A DNA stretch of 64,000 nt. It comes from Mycolicibacterium wolinskyi. GTDB taxonomy: Bacteria > Actinomycetota > Actinomycetes > Mycobacteriales > Mycobacteriaceae. The number at the start of each line of letters is the position of its first letter. The first letter of the stretch is position 1. Location of the stretch: contig NZ_LQQA01000032.1 in NCBI RefSeq assembly GCF_002101965.1, positions 154,319 through 218,318 on the forward strand, given 5' to 3'. The notes beneath the pieces are model-generated. The model saw nothing but the letters and a program-made list of their open reading frames with translations, searched no databases and was not told the origin of the DNA. Position numbers and translations under genes: made by a program. This document shows positions 40,846 through 50,848 of the stretch, piece by piece.

Positions 40846-41748
40846 GTGAGCACCAGCGCAATTGACGTAACCGCCCAGTTGGGCACCGTGCTGACCGCGA
40901 TGGTTACGCCTTTCAAGCCCGACGGCTCACTCGATCTCGACGCTGCGGCCCGGCTCGCGGCACATCTCGTGGATTCCGGATGCGACGGGCTCGTGCTGTC
41001 CGGCACGACCGGTGAATCCCCGACCACCACCGACGACGAGAAGATCGCGCTGCTGCGCACGGTGCTCGAAGCCGTCGGTGACCGGGCGCGCATCATCGCC
41101 GGTGCGGGAAGCTACGACACCGCACACAGCGTGCACCTGGCCAAGGCTTGTGCCGCGGAGGGCGCGCACGGACTGCTCGTCGTGACGCCGTACTACTCGC
41201 GGCCGCCGCAGGCCGGCCTGATCGCGCACTTCACGACGGTGGCCGATGCCACCGAGCTGCCGGTTCTGCTGTACGACATCCCACCGCGCTCATCGATCCC
41301 CATCACCTGGGACACCATGCGTACGTTGGCCAGGCACCCGAACATCGTGGGCGTCAAGGACGCCAAGGGCGATCTGCCCGGCGGTGGGCAGATCATCGCC
41401 GAGACCGGTCTGGCGTACTACTCCGGCGACGACGCGCTCAACCTGCCGTGGCTGGCCATGGGAGCGGTCGGCGTCGTCAGCGTCTGGGGTCATCTGGCCG
41501 CCGGTCAGCTGCGAGACATGTTGTCGGCGTTCAACTCCGGTGACATCGCCACCGCCCGCAAGATCAACGTCGCGCTTGCACCGCTGGCGGCCGCGCAGGC
41601 GCGGCTCGGTGGCGTGACGATGTCGAAGGCGGGGTTGCGGTTGCAGGGCTTCGAAGCCGGTGAGCCGCGGTTGCCGCAGATCCCCGCGACCGCCGACGAG
41701 ATCGAGGCCTTGGCTGCCGATATGCGAGCCGCGGCGGTGCTCAGGTAG
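40846..41748 (+). CDS. dapA: 4-hydroxy-tetrahydrodipicolinate synthase DapA
   Basis: A 300-residue TIM-barrel aldolase condensing pyruvate with aspartate semialdehyde, the first step of diaminopimelate/lysine synthesis. It has SGTTGESPTTTDDEK, LLVVTPYYSRPPQAGL, the tyrosine in LLYDIPPRSSIP and the Schiff-base lysine in IVGVKDAKGDL. Start GTG 40846 agrees with family N-termini and with the -10 hexamer. Its last base is the first base of the rnj frame, so the two are coupled. Confidence 0.95.
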   Translation: MSTSAIDVTAQLGTVLTAMVTPFKPDGSLDLDAAARLAAHLVDSGCDGLVLSGTTGESPTTTDDEKIALLRTVLEAVGDRARIIAGAGSYDTAHSVHLAKACAAEGAHGLLVVTPYYSRPPQAGLIAHFTTVADATELPVLLYDIPPRSSIPITWDTMRTLARHPNIVGVKDAKGDLPGGGQIIAETGLAYYSGDDALNLPWLAMGAVGVVSVWGHLAAGQLRDMLSAFNSGDIATARKINVALAPLAAAQARLGGVTMSKAGLRLQGFEAGEPRLPQIPATADEIEALAADMRAAAVLR

Positions 41749-43433
41749 TGACGGTAGTGAGCGCCGAATTCGCGCCGCCCGCGCCTCTGGCTCCAGGAGG
41801 TCTGCGGGTCACCGCACTGGGCGGAATCAGCGAGATCGGCCGCAACATGACCGTTTTCGAGCATCTCGGCCGATTGCTCATCGTCGACTGCGGAGTATTG
41901 TTCCCCGGGCACGACGAACCCGGTGTCGACCTGATCCTGCCGGACCTGCGCCATATCGAGCATCGCCTCGACGATGTCGAGGCACTGGTGGTCACGCACG
42001 CCCACGAGGACCACATCGGCGCGATCCCTTTTCTGCTCAAACTGCGGCCCGACATCCCGGTGGTGGGCTCGAAGTTCACCATCGCCCTGATCCGGGAGAA
42101 GTGCCGCGAACACCGCATCAAACCGGTGTTCGTCGAGGTGGCCGAGCGGCAGAGCAGCACCCACGGGGTTTTCGAATGTGAGTACTTCGCGGTCAACCAC
42201 TCGATTCCGGGATGTCTTGCCGTCGCCATCCACACCGGTGCGGGCACGGTGCTGCACACCGGCGACATCAAGCTCGACCAGCTGCCGCTCGACGGTCGCC
42301 CGACCGACCTGCCGGGGATGTCGCGGCTCGGTGATTCGGGCGTGGACCTGTTTCTCTGCGACTCCACCAATTCCGAGCATCCCGGGGTCAGCCCTTCGGA
42401 GAGTGAAGTCGGCCCGACGTTGCACCGCCTGATCCGCGGGGCCGAGGGCCGGGTGATCGTGGCCTGCTTCGCGTCGAATGTCGATCGCGTGCAACAGATC
42501 ATCGACGCCGCCGTGGCGCTCGGCCGTCGCGTGTCGTTCGTCGGCCGGTCCATGGTGCGCAACATGGGCATCGCGCGCGAGCTGGGATATCTGCGGGTCG
42601 ACGACACCGACATCTTGGACATCGCCGCGGCCGAGATGATGCCGCCGGACCGGGTTGTGCTGATCACCACCGGAACTCAGGGCGAGCCGATGGCCGCGTT
42701 GTCCCGGATGTCGCGCGGTGAGCATCGCAGCATCACGTTGACGGCCGGCGATCTGATCATCCTGTCGTCCTCACTGATTCCCGGCAATGAGGAAGCCGTC
42801 TACGGCGTGATCGACTCGCTGGCCAAGATCGGTGCCCGCGTGGTCACCAATGCTCAAGCGCGCGTGCATGTTTCCGGCCACGCCTATGCCGGCGAACTGC
42901 TGTTCCTGTACAACGGCGTGCGGCCGCGCAACGTCATGCCGGTGCACGGAACGTGGCGACATCTGCGGGCCAACGCCGCGCTGGCCGCCCGCGCCGGGGT
43001 GCCGCCGGAGAACATCGTGCTGGCCGAGAACGGGGTCAGTGTGGACCTCGTCGCGGGCCGGGCGTCCATCTCCGGAGCCGTCACGGTGGGCAAGATGTTC
43101 GTCGACGGCCTGATCACGGGTGATGTCGGTGATGCCACGCTCGGCGAACGGCTCATCCTGTCTTCGGGTTTCGTGGCCGTGACGGTTGTGGTGCATCGCG
43201 GTACCGGACGTCCCGTCGGCCCGGCGCATCTGTATTCGCGTGGGTTCTCGGAGGACCCGAAGGCGCTCGAGCCCGCGGCCCGCAATGTGGAGCGCGAGTT
43301 GGAAACCCTGGCCGCCGACAACGTCACCGATCCGACGCGGATCGCCCAGGCGGTGCGCCGCACCGTCGGCAAATGGGTCGGGGAGACATACCGCAGGCAG
43401 CCGATGATCGTGCCGACGGTCATCGAGATCTAG
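41748..43433 (+). CDS. rnj: ribonuclease J
   Basis: A metallo-beta-lactamase/beta-CASP ribonuclease of 561 residues (558 if GTG 41757 is used). The zinc motif HAHEDH is at residues 84-89, with HTGDIK and CDSTN later. The beta-CASP segment has FASNVDRVQQIIDAA and VMPVHGTWRHLRANA. It has both endonuclease and 5'-3' exonuclease activity and takes part in rRNA maturation and mRNA decay with PNPase. It lies in the conserved thyX-dapA-rnj group. Confidence 0.95.
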   Translation: MTVVSAEFAPPAPLAPGGLRVTALGGISEIGRNMTVFEHLGRLLIVDCGVLFPGHDEPGVDLILPDLRHIEHRLDDVEALVVTHAHEDHIGAIPFLLKLRPDIPVVGSKFTIALIREKCREHRIKPVFVEVAERQSSTHGVFECEYFAVNHSIPGCLAVAIHTGAGTVLHTGDIKLDQLPLDGRPTDLPGMSRLGDSGVDLFLCDSTNSEHPGVSPSESEVGPTLHRLIRGAEGRVIVACFASNVDRVQQIIDAAVALGRRVSFVGRSMVRNMGIARELGYLRVDDTDILDIAAAEMMPPDRVVLITTGTQGEPMAALSRMSRGEHRSITLTAGDLIILSSSLIPGNEEAVYGVIDSLAKIGARVVTNAQARVHVSGHAYAGELLFLYNGVRPRNVMPVHGTWRHLRANAALAARAGVPPENIVLAENGVSVDLVAGRASISGAVTVGKMFVDGLITGDVGDATLGERLILSSGFVAVTVVVHRGTGRPVGPAHLYSRGFSEDPKALEPAARNVERELETLAADNVTDPTRIAQAVRRTVGKWVGETYRRQPMIVPTVIEI

Positions 43434-43855
43434 GCCGACAACAACAGGATTCCGCCGGTCGACAGGGCGATGACCTTGACGGCCTCCAACGCGACGTACG
43501 CGTAGTGCGCGTGCGAACGCGGCGCATCGCTGCCGGACAGCACGGCGTCCGATCGACGCGTGAGACGGGGCCGCACCGCGAGCAGTTGCGCGGCCAGCGC
43601 GACCACGGCGACCGCGAACGCGACGTTGACCGACGTTGCCGGAGGATCGGCGGCGAGCGCAATCGAAATCGCCACGGCGAAAAGGATTTCGAGGCTGTTG
43701 AGGGCGCGGAACACCAGCCTTCCGATACCGAGCCCGATCTGCAGCGTCACCCCCGGCGCCCGGAACTTAAGCGGGGCCTCCAGAAATGAGATCGCCAGCA
43801 CCATACCGAGCCACACGAACGACACGGCCACGATGACGGCTGCGGCCGGGCTCAT
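43430..43855 (-). CDS. four-helix membrane protein of unknown function
   Basis: A 141-residue integral membrane protein with four transmembrane helices. It starts with VIVAVSFVWLGMVLAISFLE, and APLKFRAPGVTLQIGLGIG follows the first helix. Further helices surround LNSLEILFAVAISIAL and LEAVKVIALSTGGILLL. No catalytic motif is recognised. ATG 43855 overlaps the stop of the upstream dehydrogenase gene, making it the third gene of that operon. It overlaps rnj by 4 bp at the 3' end. Confidence 0.75.
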   Translation of the reverse strand: MSPAAAVIVAVSFVWLGMVLAISFLEAPLKFRAPGVTLQIGLGIGRLVFRALNSLEILFAVAISIALAADPPATSVNVAFAVAVVALAAQLLAVRPRLTRRSDAVLSGSDAPRSHAHYAYVALEAVKVIALSTGGILLLSA

Positions 43856-44679
43856 CGCTTGTTCACGATGCCGGCGTCGACCGGAAGTGTCACCCCGGTG
43901 ACATAACGCGCCTGATCGGACACCAGCCAGGCGACCGCGTTGGCGATGTCCTCGACCTGAACCACCTGCACGGGCAGCGCATTTCCGAAATCCGTCGGGG
44001 CGTTCAATTCCTCGGCCACGTGCTTGAGCCACTGCCTGGTGAACTCGTTGTTGATCATCGGCGTGTCGACACCGGTGGGATGGATCGAGTTCACCCGGAT
44101 GCTGTGCGGGGCAAGGAAATTGGCGTAGGCGCGCATCAGGCCGACCACGCCGTGCTTTGCGGCCGTGTATCCCAGCGATCCGCGGTCACCGCCGCCGACG
44201 CCGATCAGGCCGGCCGCCGAGCTGATCAGCACGATGGACCCGCCGTCGCCCTGCTCGACCATTGTCGGGATCGCGACCTCGACGGTGTGGTGCACGCCGG
44301 TGAGGTTCACGTCGACGACATCACGCCAGCCGTCGGCACCCGACTGCATCGGGGCGATGCCGGCATTGGCGACCACGATGTCGAGGCGGCCGAGCTCGTC
44401 CACCCCGGCCTGAAGGGCGGTGGCGAGCGCCGCCTCGTCACGCACGTCGGCCTGGCCCGCGACGATCCGTGAACCGGTGTCCTCGACGAGTTTGACCGTC
44501 TCGGCCAGATCGTCCGGCGTCGCCATGGGGTAGGGGACCGAGGCGATCTGGTCGCACAGGTCGACCGCGATGATGTCGGCCCCGTCGGCGGCCAGCCGGA
44601 TCGCCTCGGCGCGGCCCTGACCGCGCGCGGCACCGGTGATGAACGCGACCTTGCCGGTGAGGGGACCGTCGGTGGGCAT
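43852..44679 (-). CDS. mycofactocin-coupled SDR family oxidoreductase
   Basis: A 275-residue short-chain dehydrogenase. It has GKVAFITGAARGQGRAEAIR, then ADIIAVDLCDQIASVPYPMA, the extended insert typical of mycofactocin-coupled SDRs. NAGIAP and the active-site tyrosine-lysine in GYTAAKHGVVGLMRAY are present. Such enzymes hold NAD tightly and pass electrons to the peptide cofactor mycofactocin. The alcohol substrate is unknown. The start overlaps the preceding stop by 1 bp (TAATG) and its stop overlaps the next start. Confidence 0.88.
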   Translation of the reverse strand: MPTDGPLTGKVAFITGAARGQGRAEAIRLAADGADIIAVDLCDQIASVPYPMATPDDLAETVKLVEDTGSRIVAGQADVRDEAALATALQAGVDELGRLDIVVANAGIAPMQSGADGWRDVVDVNLTGVHHTVEVAIPTMVEQGDGGSIVLISSAAGLIGVGGGDRGSLGYTAAKHGVVGLMRAYANFLAPHSIRVNSIHPTGVDTPMINNEFTRQWLKHVAEELNAPTDFGNALPVQVVQVEDIANAVAWLVSDQARYVTGVTLPVDAGIVNKR

Positions 44680-44993
44680 TAGGGCCGAAGCTGGCCCTTG
44701 GCCGGGTCTCCGGCGACCACCGGCTGCAGGACCTTGATGTCAGGCGCGCCGTCGAGCAGTTCGCCGACCGTGCCGAACAGTGTGCCCACCGCGGGTGCCG
44801 AGCTGTGGGTCTTGAGTGCGTCGGCGTCGGCCCACTGCTCGACGAACACGAACGTCCCGTCGGCTTCGTGCAGCGAATAGAGGTCGCATCCGGGCTCGTC
44901 GTGCACCGCCTCGATGGCTTTCGTGCAGGCCGCACGTACCGCGTCGACGGACTCGGGCTTGGCCTTCATGGTGGCGACGACGACAACAGGCAT
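44679..44993 (-). CDS. antibiotic biosynthesis monooxygenase (ABM) domain protein
   Basis: A 104-residue ferredoxin-like ABM-fold protein. It has VVVATMKAKPESVDAVRAAC, DEPGCDLYSLHEADGTFVFV and EQWADADALKTHSSAPAV. This is the YgiN/quinol-monooxygenase type, acting without cofactor on quinol-like substrates or as a small binding protein. ATG 44993 has an AGGAG ribosome-binding site. It is the first gene of a three-gene operon with the mycofactocin-type dehydrogenase and a membrane protein. Confidence 0.85.
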   Translation of the reverse strand: MPVVVVATMKAKPESVDAVRAACTKAIEAVHDEPGCDLYSLHEADGTFVFVEQWADADALKTHSSAPAVGTLFGTVGELLDGAPDIKVLQPVVAGDPAKGQLRP

Positions 44994-45070
44994 ATGCGCA
45001 GAACTCCTCGATGAGTGCCAAAGCTGGACGAGTGTCCACCCTACCCACAAACGGGCCCGATTCGGTTCGC

Positions 45071-45086
45071 ATAACTAAGTTGTTAT
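45071..45086. promoter_or_regulatory. dyad ATAACTAAGTTGTTAT upstream of ABM-SDR operon and ftsK
   Basis: ATAAC and GTTAT form perfect 5-bp arms, and the central TAAGTT is nearly symmetric. It lies 78 bp from the ABM start and 67 bp from the ftsK start, in the AT-richest part of this intergenic region. A TetR-like operator is plausible; no regulator gene is adjacent. Confidence 0.45.
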
Positions 45087-45139
45087 CGATACCAGTCTGT
45101 GACCCGTGTGGCAGATGGTGAATATGGGGCCTATGCGAC

Positions 45140-45145
45140 TAGGCT
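45140..45145 (+). promoter_or_regulatory. -10 element (TAGGCT), leaderless ftsK transcript
   Basis: TAGGCT ends 7 nt before ATG 45153, supporting that start over the in-frame GTG at 45099. Confidence 0.5.
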
Positions 45146-45152
45146 TGCGGGC

Positions 45153-47690
<2,538 letters not shown>

Positions 47691-47732
47691 GGCGGGCTCG
47701 AACGGGCCTCAGCGCTCGGCTCAGCGCTCGAA

Positions 47733-47780
47733 TGTCACGCTGGAGTGGCTGCCGCACCCGGCAGCCACTCCAGCGTGACA
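47733..47780. terminator. 22-bp perfect inverted repeat between ftsK and convergent argA-like gene
   Basis: The arms (47733-47754 and 47759-47780) are exactly complementary over 22 bp and leave a 4-nt CACC loop. It lies 42 bp after the ftsK stop and 23 bp after the convergent gene's stop, so it can terminate both directions. No U-tract is present. The stem is unusually long and perfect for a terminator, so it may also be a dispersed repeat. Confidence 0.75.
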
Positions 47781-47803
47781 AACGCGGCCAGAGCAGCAGA
47801 ACG

Positions 47804-48325
47804 CTAGAGCGTCAACAGCATTCGGGTGTTGCCCAAGGTGTTGGGCTTGACGTAGGAGAGGTCGAGGAACTCGGCCACGCCGGTGTCGTAGGAACGGCAC
47901 ATCTCCTCGAACACCTCGGCGGTCACCGGTGTCCCGTCGATCTCCTCGAAGCCGTGCCTGCTGAAGAACTCGACCTCGAACGTCAGCACGAAGATCCGTT
48001 GCAGATGCAGGTCGCGCGCGACGTCCAGCAATCGCTCCACGAGTAGATGGCCGACGCCGGCGCCGCGGACCTTCGGATGCACCGCGACCGTGCGCACCTC
48101 GCCGAGATCGGACCACAACACGTGCAGTGCACCGCAGCCGACGAGTTCGCCGTCGAGTTCGGCGACCCAGAATTCCTGGACCGCCTCGTAGAGCGTGACG
48201 AGGTTCTTCTCGAGCAGGATTTTGCCTGCATAGATGTCCACGAGGCCTTTGATCGCGGGAACGTCAGAGGTGCGGGCGCGGCGCACCACGGGGCGATTGG
48301 CCGCTTTTGCACTGCCTCCGTTCAC
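47804..48325 (-). CDS. argA: amino-acid N-acetyltransferase, ArgA type (Rv2747-like)
   Basis: A 173-residue GNAT protein close to mycobacterial Rv2747, which acetylates glutamate (and glutamine) for arginine synthesis without the kinase-like domain of classic ArgA. It has VRRARTSDVPAIKGLVDIYA, FWVAELDGELVGCGALHV, VRTVAVHPKVRGAGVGHLLV (acetyl-CoA loop) and FFSRHGFEEIDGTPV. GTG 48325 matches the family N-terminus. It is divergent from pgsA across 42 bp and convergent with ftsK. Confidence 0.85.
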   Translation of the reverse strand: MNGGSAKAANRPVVRRARTSDVPAIKGLVDIYAGKILLEKNLVTLYEAVQEFWVAELDGELVGCGALHVLWSDLGEVRTVAVHPKVRGAGVGHLLVERLLDVARDLHLQRIFVLTFEVEFFSRHGFEEIDGTPVTAEVFEEMCRSYDTGVAEFLDLSYVKPNTLGNTRMLLTL

Positions 48326-48355
48326 AGGTGGAAGAGTATCCGTTCCGGCAACCGA

Positions 48356-48361
48356 TATTCT
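48356..48361 (+). promoter_or_regulatory. -10 element (TATTCT), leaderless pgsA transcript
   Basis: TATTCT ends 6 nt before GTG 48368. Confidence 0.5.
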
Positions 48362-48367
48362 GTTGCG

Positions 48368-48973
48368 GTGCCGGGGCAACCTTCTACCGATCCGGTGGTC
48401 CCGCGTGCGCGCGTGGCCAACCTCGCCAACGTGCTCACCGGCGTGCGACTGGTGCTCGTTCCGGTGTTCCTGGTGCTGTTGTTCGTCGACGGCGGTCATG
48501 AAACCGGTTGGCGCCTGGCCGCTTTCGCGGTGTTCGCGGTCGCGGTGATCACCGACCGGTTCGACGGGGCGCTCGCGCGCAGCTACGGGATGGTGACCGA
48601 GTTCGGCACCCTGGCCGACCCGATCGCCGACAAGCTGCTGATCGGCTCGGCGCTGATCGGGTTGTCGATGCTCGGCGATCTGCCGTGGTGGGTGACCGTG
48701 GTGATCCTCGCTCGTGAGATCGGAATCACGGTGCTGCGTTTCGCGGTGCTACGTCACGGGGTGATCCCGGCCAGCCGCGGCGGCAAGCTCAAGACCCTCG
48801 TGCAGGCGGTTGCCATCGGGTTGTTCATCCTGCCGTTGCAGGCATGGCCCGACATCTGGCTGACCGTGGCCTGGGTGATCATGTGGGCCGCGGTGGTGCT
48901 GACCGTGCTCACCGGAGCCGACTATGTGATTTCGGCGATCAGGGATTCACGTGGACGACCCGCTCGTAACTGA
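48368..48973 (+). CDS. pgsA: CDP-diacylglycerol-glycerol-3-phosphate 3-phosphatidyltransferase
   Basis: A 201-residue integral membrane enzyme making phosphatidylglycerol phosphate, the precursor of phosphatidylglycerol and cardiolipin. The CDP-alcohol phosphotransferase signature Dx2DGx2ARx8Gx3Dx3D is exact (from DRFDGALAR to ADPIAD). Five to six transmembrane helices are predicted. GTG 48368 agrees with the -10 hexamer. The 3' end overlaps cinA by 23 bp, and the cinA-clgR-psp genes follow. Confidence 0.92.
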   Translation: MPGQPSTDPVVPRARVANLANVLTGVRLVLVPVFLVLLFVDGGHETGWRLAAFAVFAVAVITDRFDGALARSYGMVTEFGTLADPIADKLLIGSALIGLSMLGDLPWWVTVVILAREIGITVLRFAVLRHGVIPASRGGKLKTLVQAVAIGLFILPLQAWPDIWLTVAWVIMWAAVVLTVLTGADYVISAIRDSRGRPARN

Positions 48974-49439
48974 CGACGCACGTGCGCTCGTCGCCGATCT
49001 GACCGTGCGCGGCCAGAGTGTGGCGACGGCCGAATCCCTCACGGCCGGGCTGTTGGCGGCGACCTTGGCGGGTGTGCCCGGTTCCAGCGCCGTGCTGCAC
49101 GGCGGGCTGATCACCTACACCGAGGACACCAAGATCTGGCTGGCCGGTGTCGCGCCGCAGGTGCTCGACGCCGTCGGCCCGGTCGCGGGTCCCACGGCCC
49201 GCGCGCTGGCGGTCGGCGCCCGCCAGCGGTGTGCGGCCACCTGGGGCGTCAGCCTGACGGGCGTGGCCGGCCCGGAGGCGCACGGCGGGCATCCGCCCGG
49301 CACGGTGTTTCTCGGCCTGGCCGGGCCGGTCGACACCGAGGTGGTCGAGCTGGCGCTGACCGGTTCCCGCTGGGAGATCCGTCGGGCCGCGGTCGACGAG
49401 GCCGTCGCACGGTTGCGTGCCCTCGTCCGGCGTCAGTGA
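48951..49439 (+). CDS. cinA: CinA C-terminal family nicotinamide-nucleotide amidohydrolase
   Basis: A 162-residue single-domain CinA (PncC type). It has VATAESLTAGLLAATLAGVPGSS (conserved ESxTGG-like motif), GGLITYTEDTKIW and GVSLTGVAGPEAHGGHPPGTV. PncC converts nicotinamide mononucleotide to the nicotinate form in NAD salvage. The conserved glycine of ESxTGG is Ala here (ESLTAGLL). GTG 48951 overlaps pgsA by 23 bp. Confidence 0.85.
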   Translation: MDDPLVTDDARALVADLTVRGQSVATAESLTAGLLAATLAGVPGSSAVLHGGLITYTEDTKIWLAGVAPQVLDAVGPVAGPTARALAVGARQRCAATWGVSLTGVAGPEAHGGHPPGTVFLGLAGPVDTEVVELALTGSRWEIRRAAVDEAVARLRALVRRQ

Positions 49440-49452
49440 GTTCGAGCCGTCG

Positions 49453-49479
49453 GGAACCTTCGCGGTGGGTGTCAGCGTT
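49453..49479 (+). promoter_or_regulatory. sigma-E-type promoter of clgR-psp operon
   Basis: GGAAC (49453-49457), 18-bp spacer, CGTT (49476-49479) matches the mycobacterial SigE consensus. Transcription would begin near 49486, leaving a leader of about 37 nt with a GGAGGG ribosome-binding site before ATG 49523. SigE control of clgR-pspA is known in M. tuberculosis. Confidence 0.75.
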
Positions 49480-49522
49480 CTGCAGATAGCGAATCCGCGC
49501 AAAGCCACCGAAGGAGGGCACC

Positions 49523-49855
49523 ATGACGGCATTGCTGCGCGAGGTGATTGGCGACGTGCTGCGCAACGCCCGCACCGACCAGGGGCGCACCCTGCGGGAG
49601 GTGTCCGACGCCGCCCGGGTCAGCCTGGGCTACCTGTCGGAGGTGGAACGCGGCCGCAAGGAGGCGTCGAGTGAACTCCTCAGCGCCATCTGCGACGCCC
49701 TCGACGTTCCGTTGTCGCGAGTGTTGACCGACGCCGGGGAGGGCATGGCCCGCCGCGAGCGCGACGCCGCACACCCCGCCCAGACCAACGTCGCGCACAT
49801 CGACGTCACGACCAAGGTCGTCATCCCGCAGGCAGTGTCGATGGCGGTCGCTTGA
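49523..49855 (+). CDS. clgR: XRE-family stress regulator ClgR
   Basis: A 110-residue regulator with an N-terminal Cro/cI helix-turn-helix at residues 8-65 (LRNARTDQGRTLREVSDAAR, VSLGYLSEVERGRKEAS). In actinobacteria ClgR activates clp protease genes, and in M. tuberculosis also pspA. The small nonpolar C-terminus ending SMAVA fits a Clp-recognised degron, consistent with ClgR being a ClpP substrate. ATG 49523 has a strong GGAGGG site. The SigE-type promoter lies just upstream. Confidence 0.92.
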   Translation: MTALLREVIGDVLRNARTDQGRTLREVSDAARVSLGYLSEVERGRKEASSELLSAICDALDVPLSRVLTDAGEGMARRERDAAHPAQTNVAHIDVTTKVVIPQAVSMAVA

Positions 49856-50012
49856 TCGCTGCTCGCGGCGATTTTGCGAAACACACGTCCGAACATGCCG
49901 CGGGACTGTGGAGCCATGCCCGAAACCGATAGGTTGGCATCAGAGAAGTTGCGGCAACCCGGAAACTCAAGGCCCGATCCCAAGGCCCGATACGACAAGG
50001 CGGAATGAACCC

Positions 50013-50828
50013 ATGGCCAATCCGTTCGTCAAGGCGTGGAAGTACCTGATGGCGCTTTTCAGCTCCAAGGTCGACGAGTACGCCGACCCGAAGGTGCAGA
50101 TCCAGCAGGCCATCGAGGACGCGCAGCGTCAGCACCAGGCGCTCACCCAGCAGGCCGCCCAGGTGATCGGCAACCAGCGCCAGTTGGAGATGCGCCTCAA
50201 CCGCCAGCTCGCCGATATCGAGAAGCTGCAGGTCAACGTGCGTCAGGCGCTCACCCTGGCCGACCAGGCCACCGCCGCCGGTGACGCCGCGAAGGCCACC
50301 GAATACAACAACGCCGCCGAGGCGTTCGCCGCGCAACTCGTGACCGCCGAACAGAGCGTCGAGGACCTCAAGGGTCTGCACGATCAGGCGCTGCAGGCCG
50401 CGAGCCAGGCCAAGAAGGCCGTCGAGCAGAACGCGATGATGCTGCAGCAGAAGATCGCCGAGCGCACCAAGCTGCTGTCGCAGCTCGAGCAGGCCAAGAT
50501 GCAGGAGCAGGTCAGTTCGTCGCTGCGGTCGATGAGCGAGCTGGCCGCCCCGGGCAACACCCCGAGCCTCGACGAGGTCCGGGACAAGATCGAACGCCGC
50601 TACGCCAACGCGATCGGCCAGGCCGAGCTCGCGCAGAACTCGGTGCAGGGCCGCATGATGGAGGTGCAGCAGGCCAGCGTCCAGATGGCCGGCCATTCGC
50701 GCCTGGAGCAGATCCGCGCGTCGATGCGCGGTGAGGCACTGCCGAGCGGCGGTGCCACGCCCGCCACACCGGCCACGCCCGCGACCAACCAGACCCCGGC
50801 CGCACCCGAAAACCCGCTCAGCCAATAG
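50013..50828 (+). CDS. pspA: PspA/IM30 family envelope stress protein (35-kDa antigen type)
   Basis: A 271-residue PspA/IM30 protein. An amphipathic N-terminal helix (NPFVKAWKYLMALFSSKVDE) would bind membrane. A long coiled coil of residues 30-225 follows, rich in Ala/Gln/Glu. The Ala/Pro/Thr-rich tail (TPATPATPATNQ) is a low-complexity extension. It assembles on stressed membranes. ATG 50013 fits the family start. The 157-bp leader after clgR has a tandem AAGGCCCGAT pair (49969-49978, 49982-49991) and may hold a second promoter. Confidence 0.93.
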   Translation: MANPFVKAWKYLMALFSSKVDEYADPKVQIQQAIEDAQRQHQALTQQAAQVIGNQRQLEMRLNRQLADIEKLQVNVRQALTLADQATAAGDAAKATEYNNAAEAFAAQLVTAEQSVEDLKGLHDQALQAASQAKKAVEQNAMMLQQKIAERTKLLSQLEQAKMQEQVSSSLRSMSELAAPGNTPSLDEVRDKIERRYANAIGQAELAQNSVQGRMMEVQQASVQMAGHSRLEQIRASMRGEALPSGGATPATPATPATNQTPAAPENPLSQ

Positions 50829-50848
50829 TGATTCGAGTGTTCTAGATC

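Noticed and set aside
49969..49991. Tandem AAGGCCCGAT repeat before pspA
   Set aside because: Two 10-bp copies in a GC-rich leader are weak evidence on their own; noted under pspA but not called an operator.
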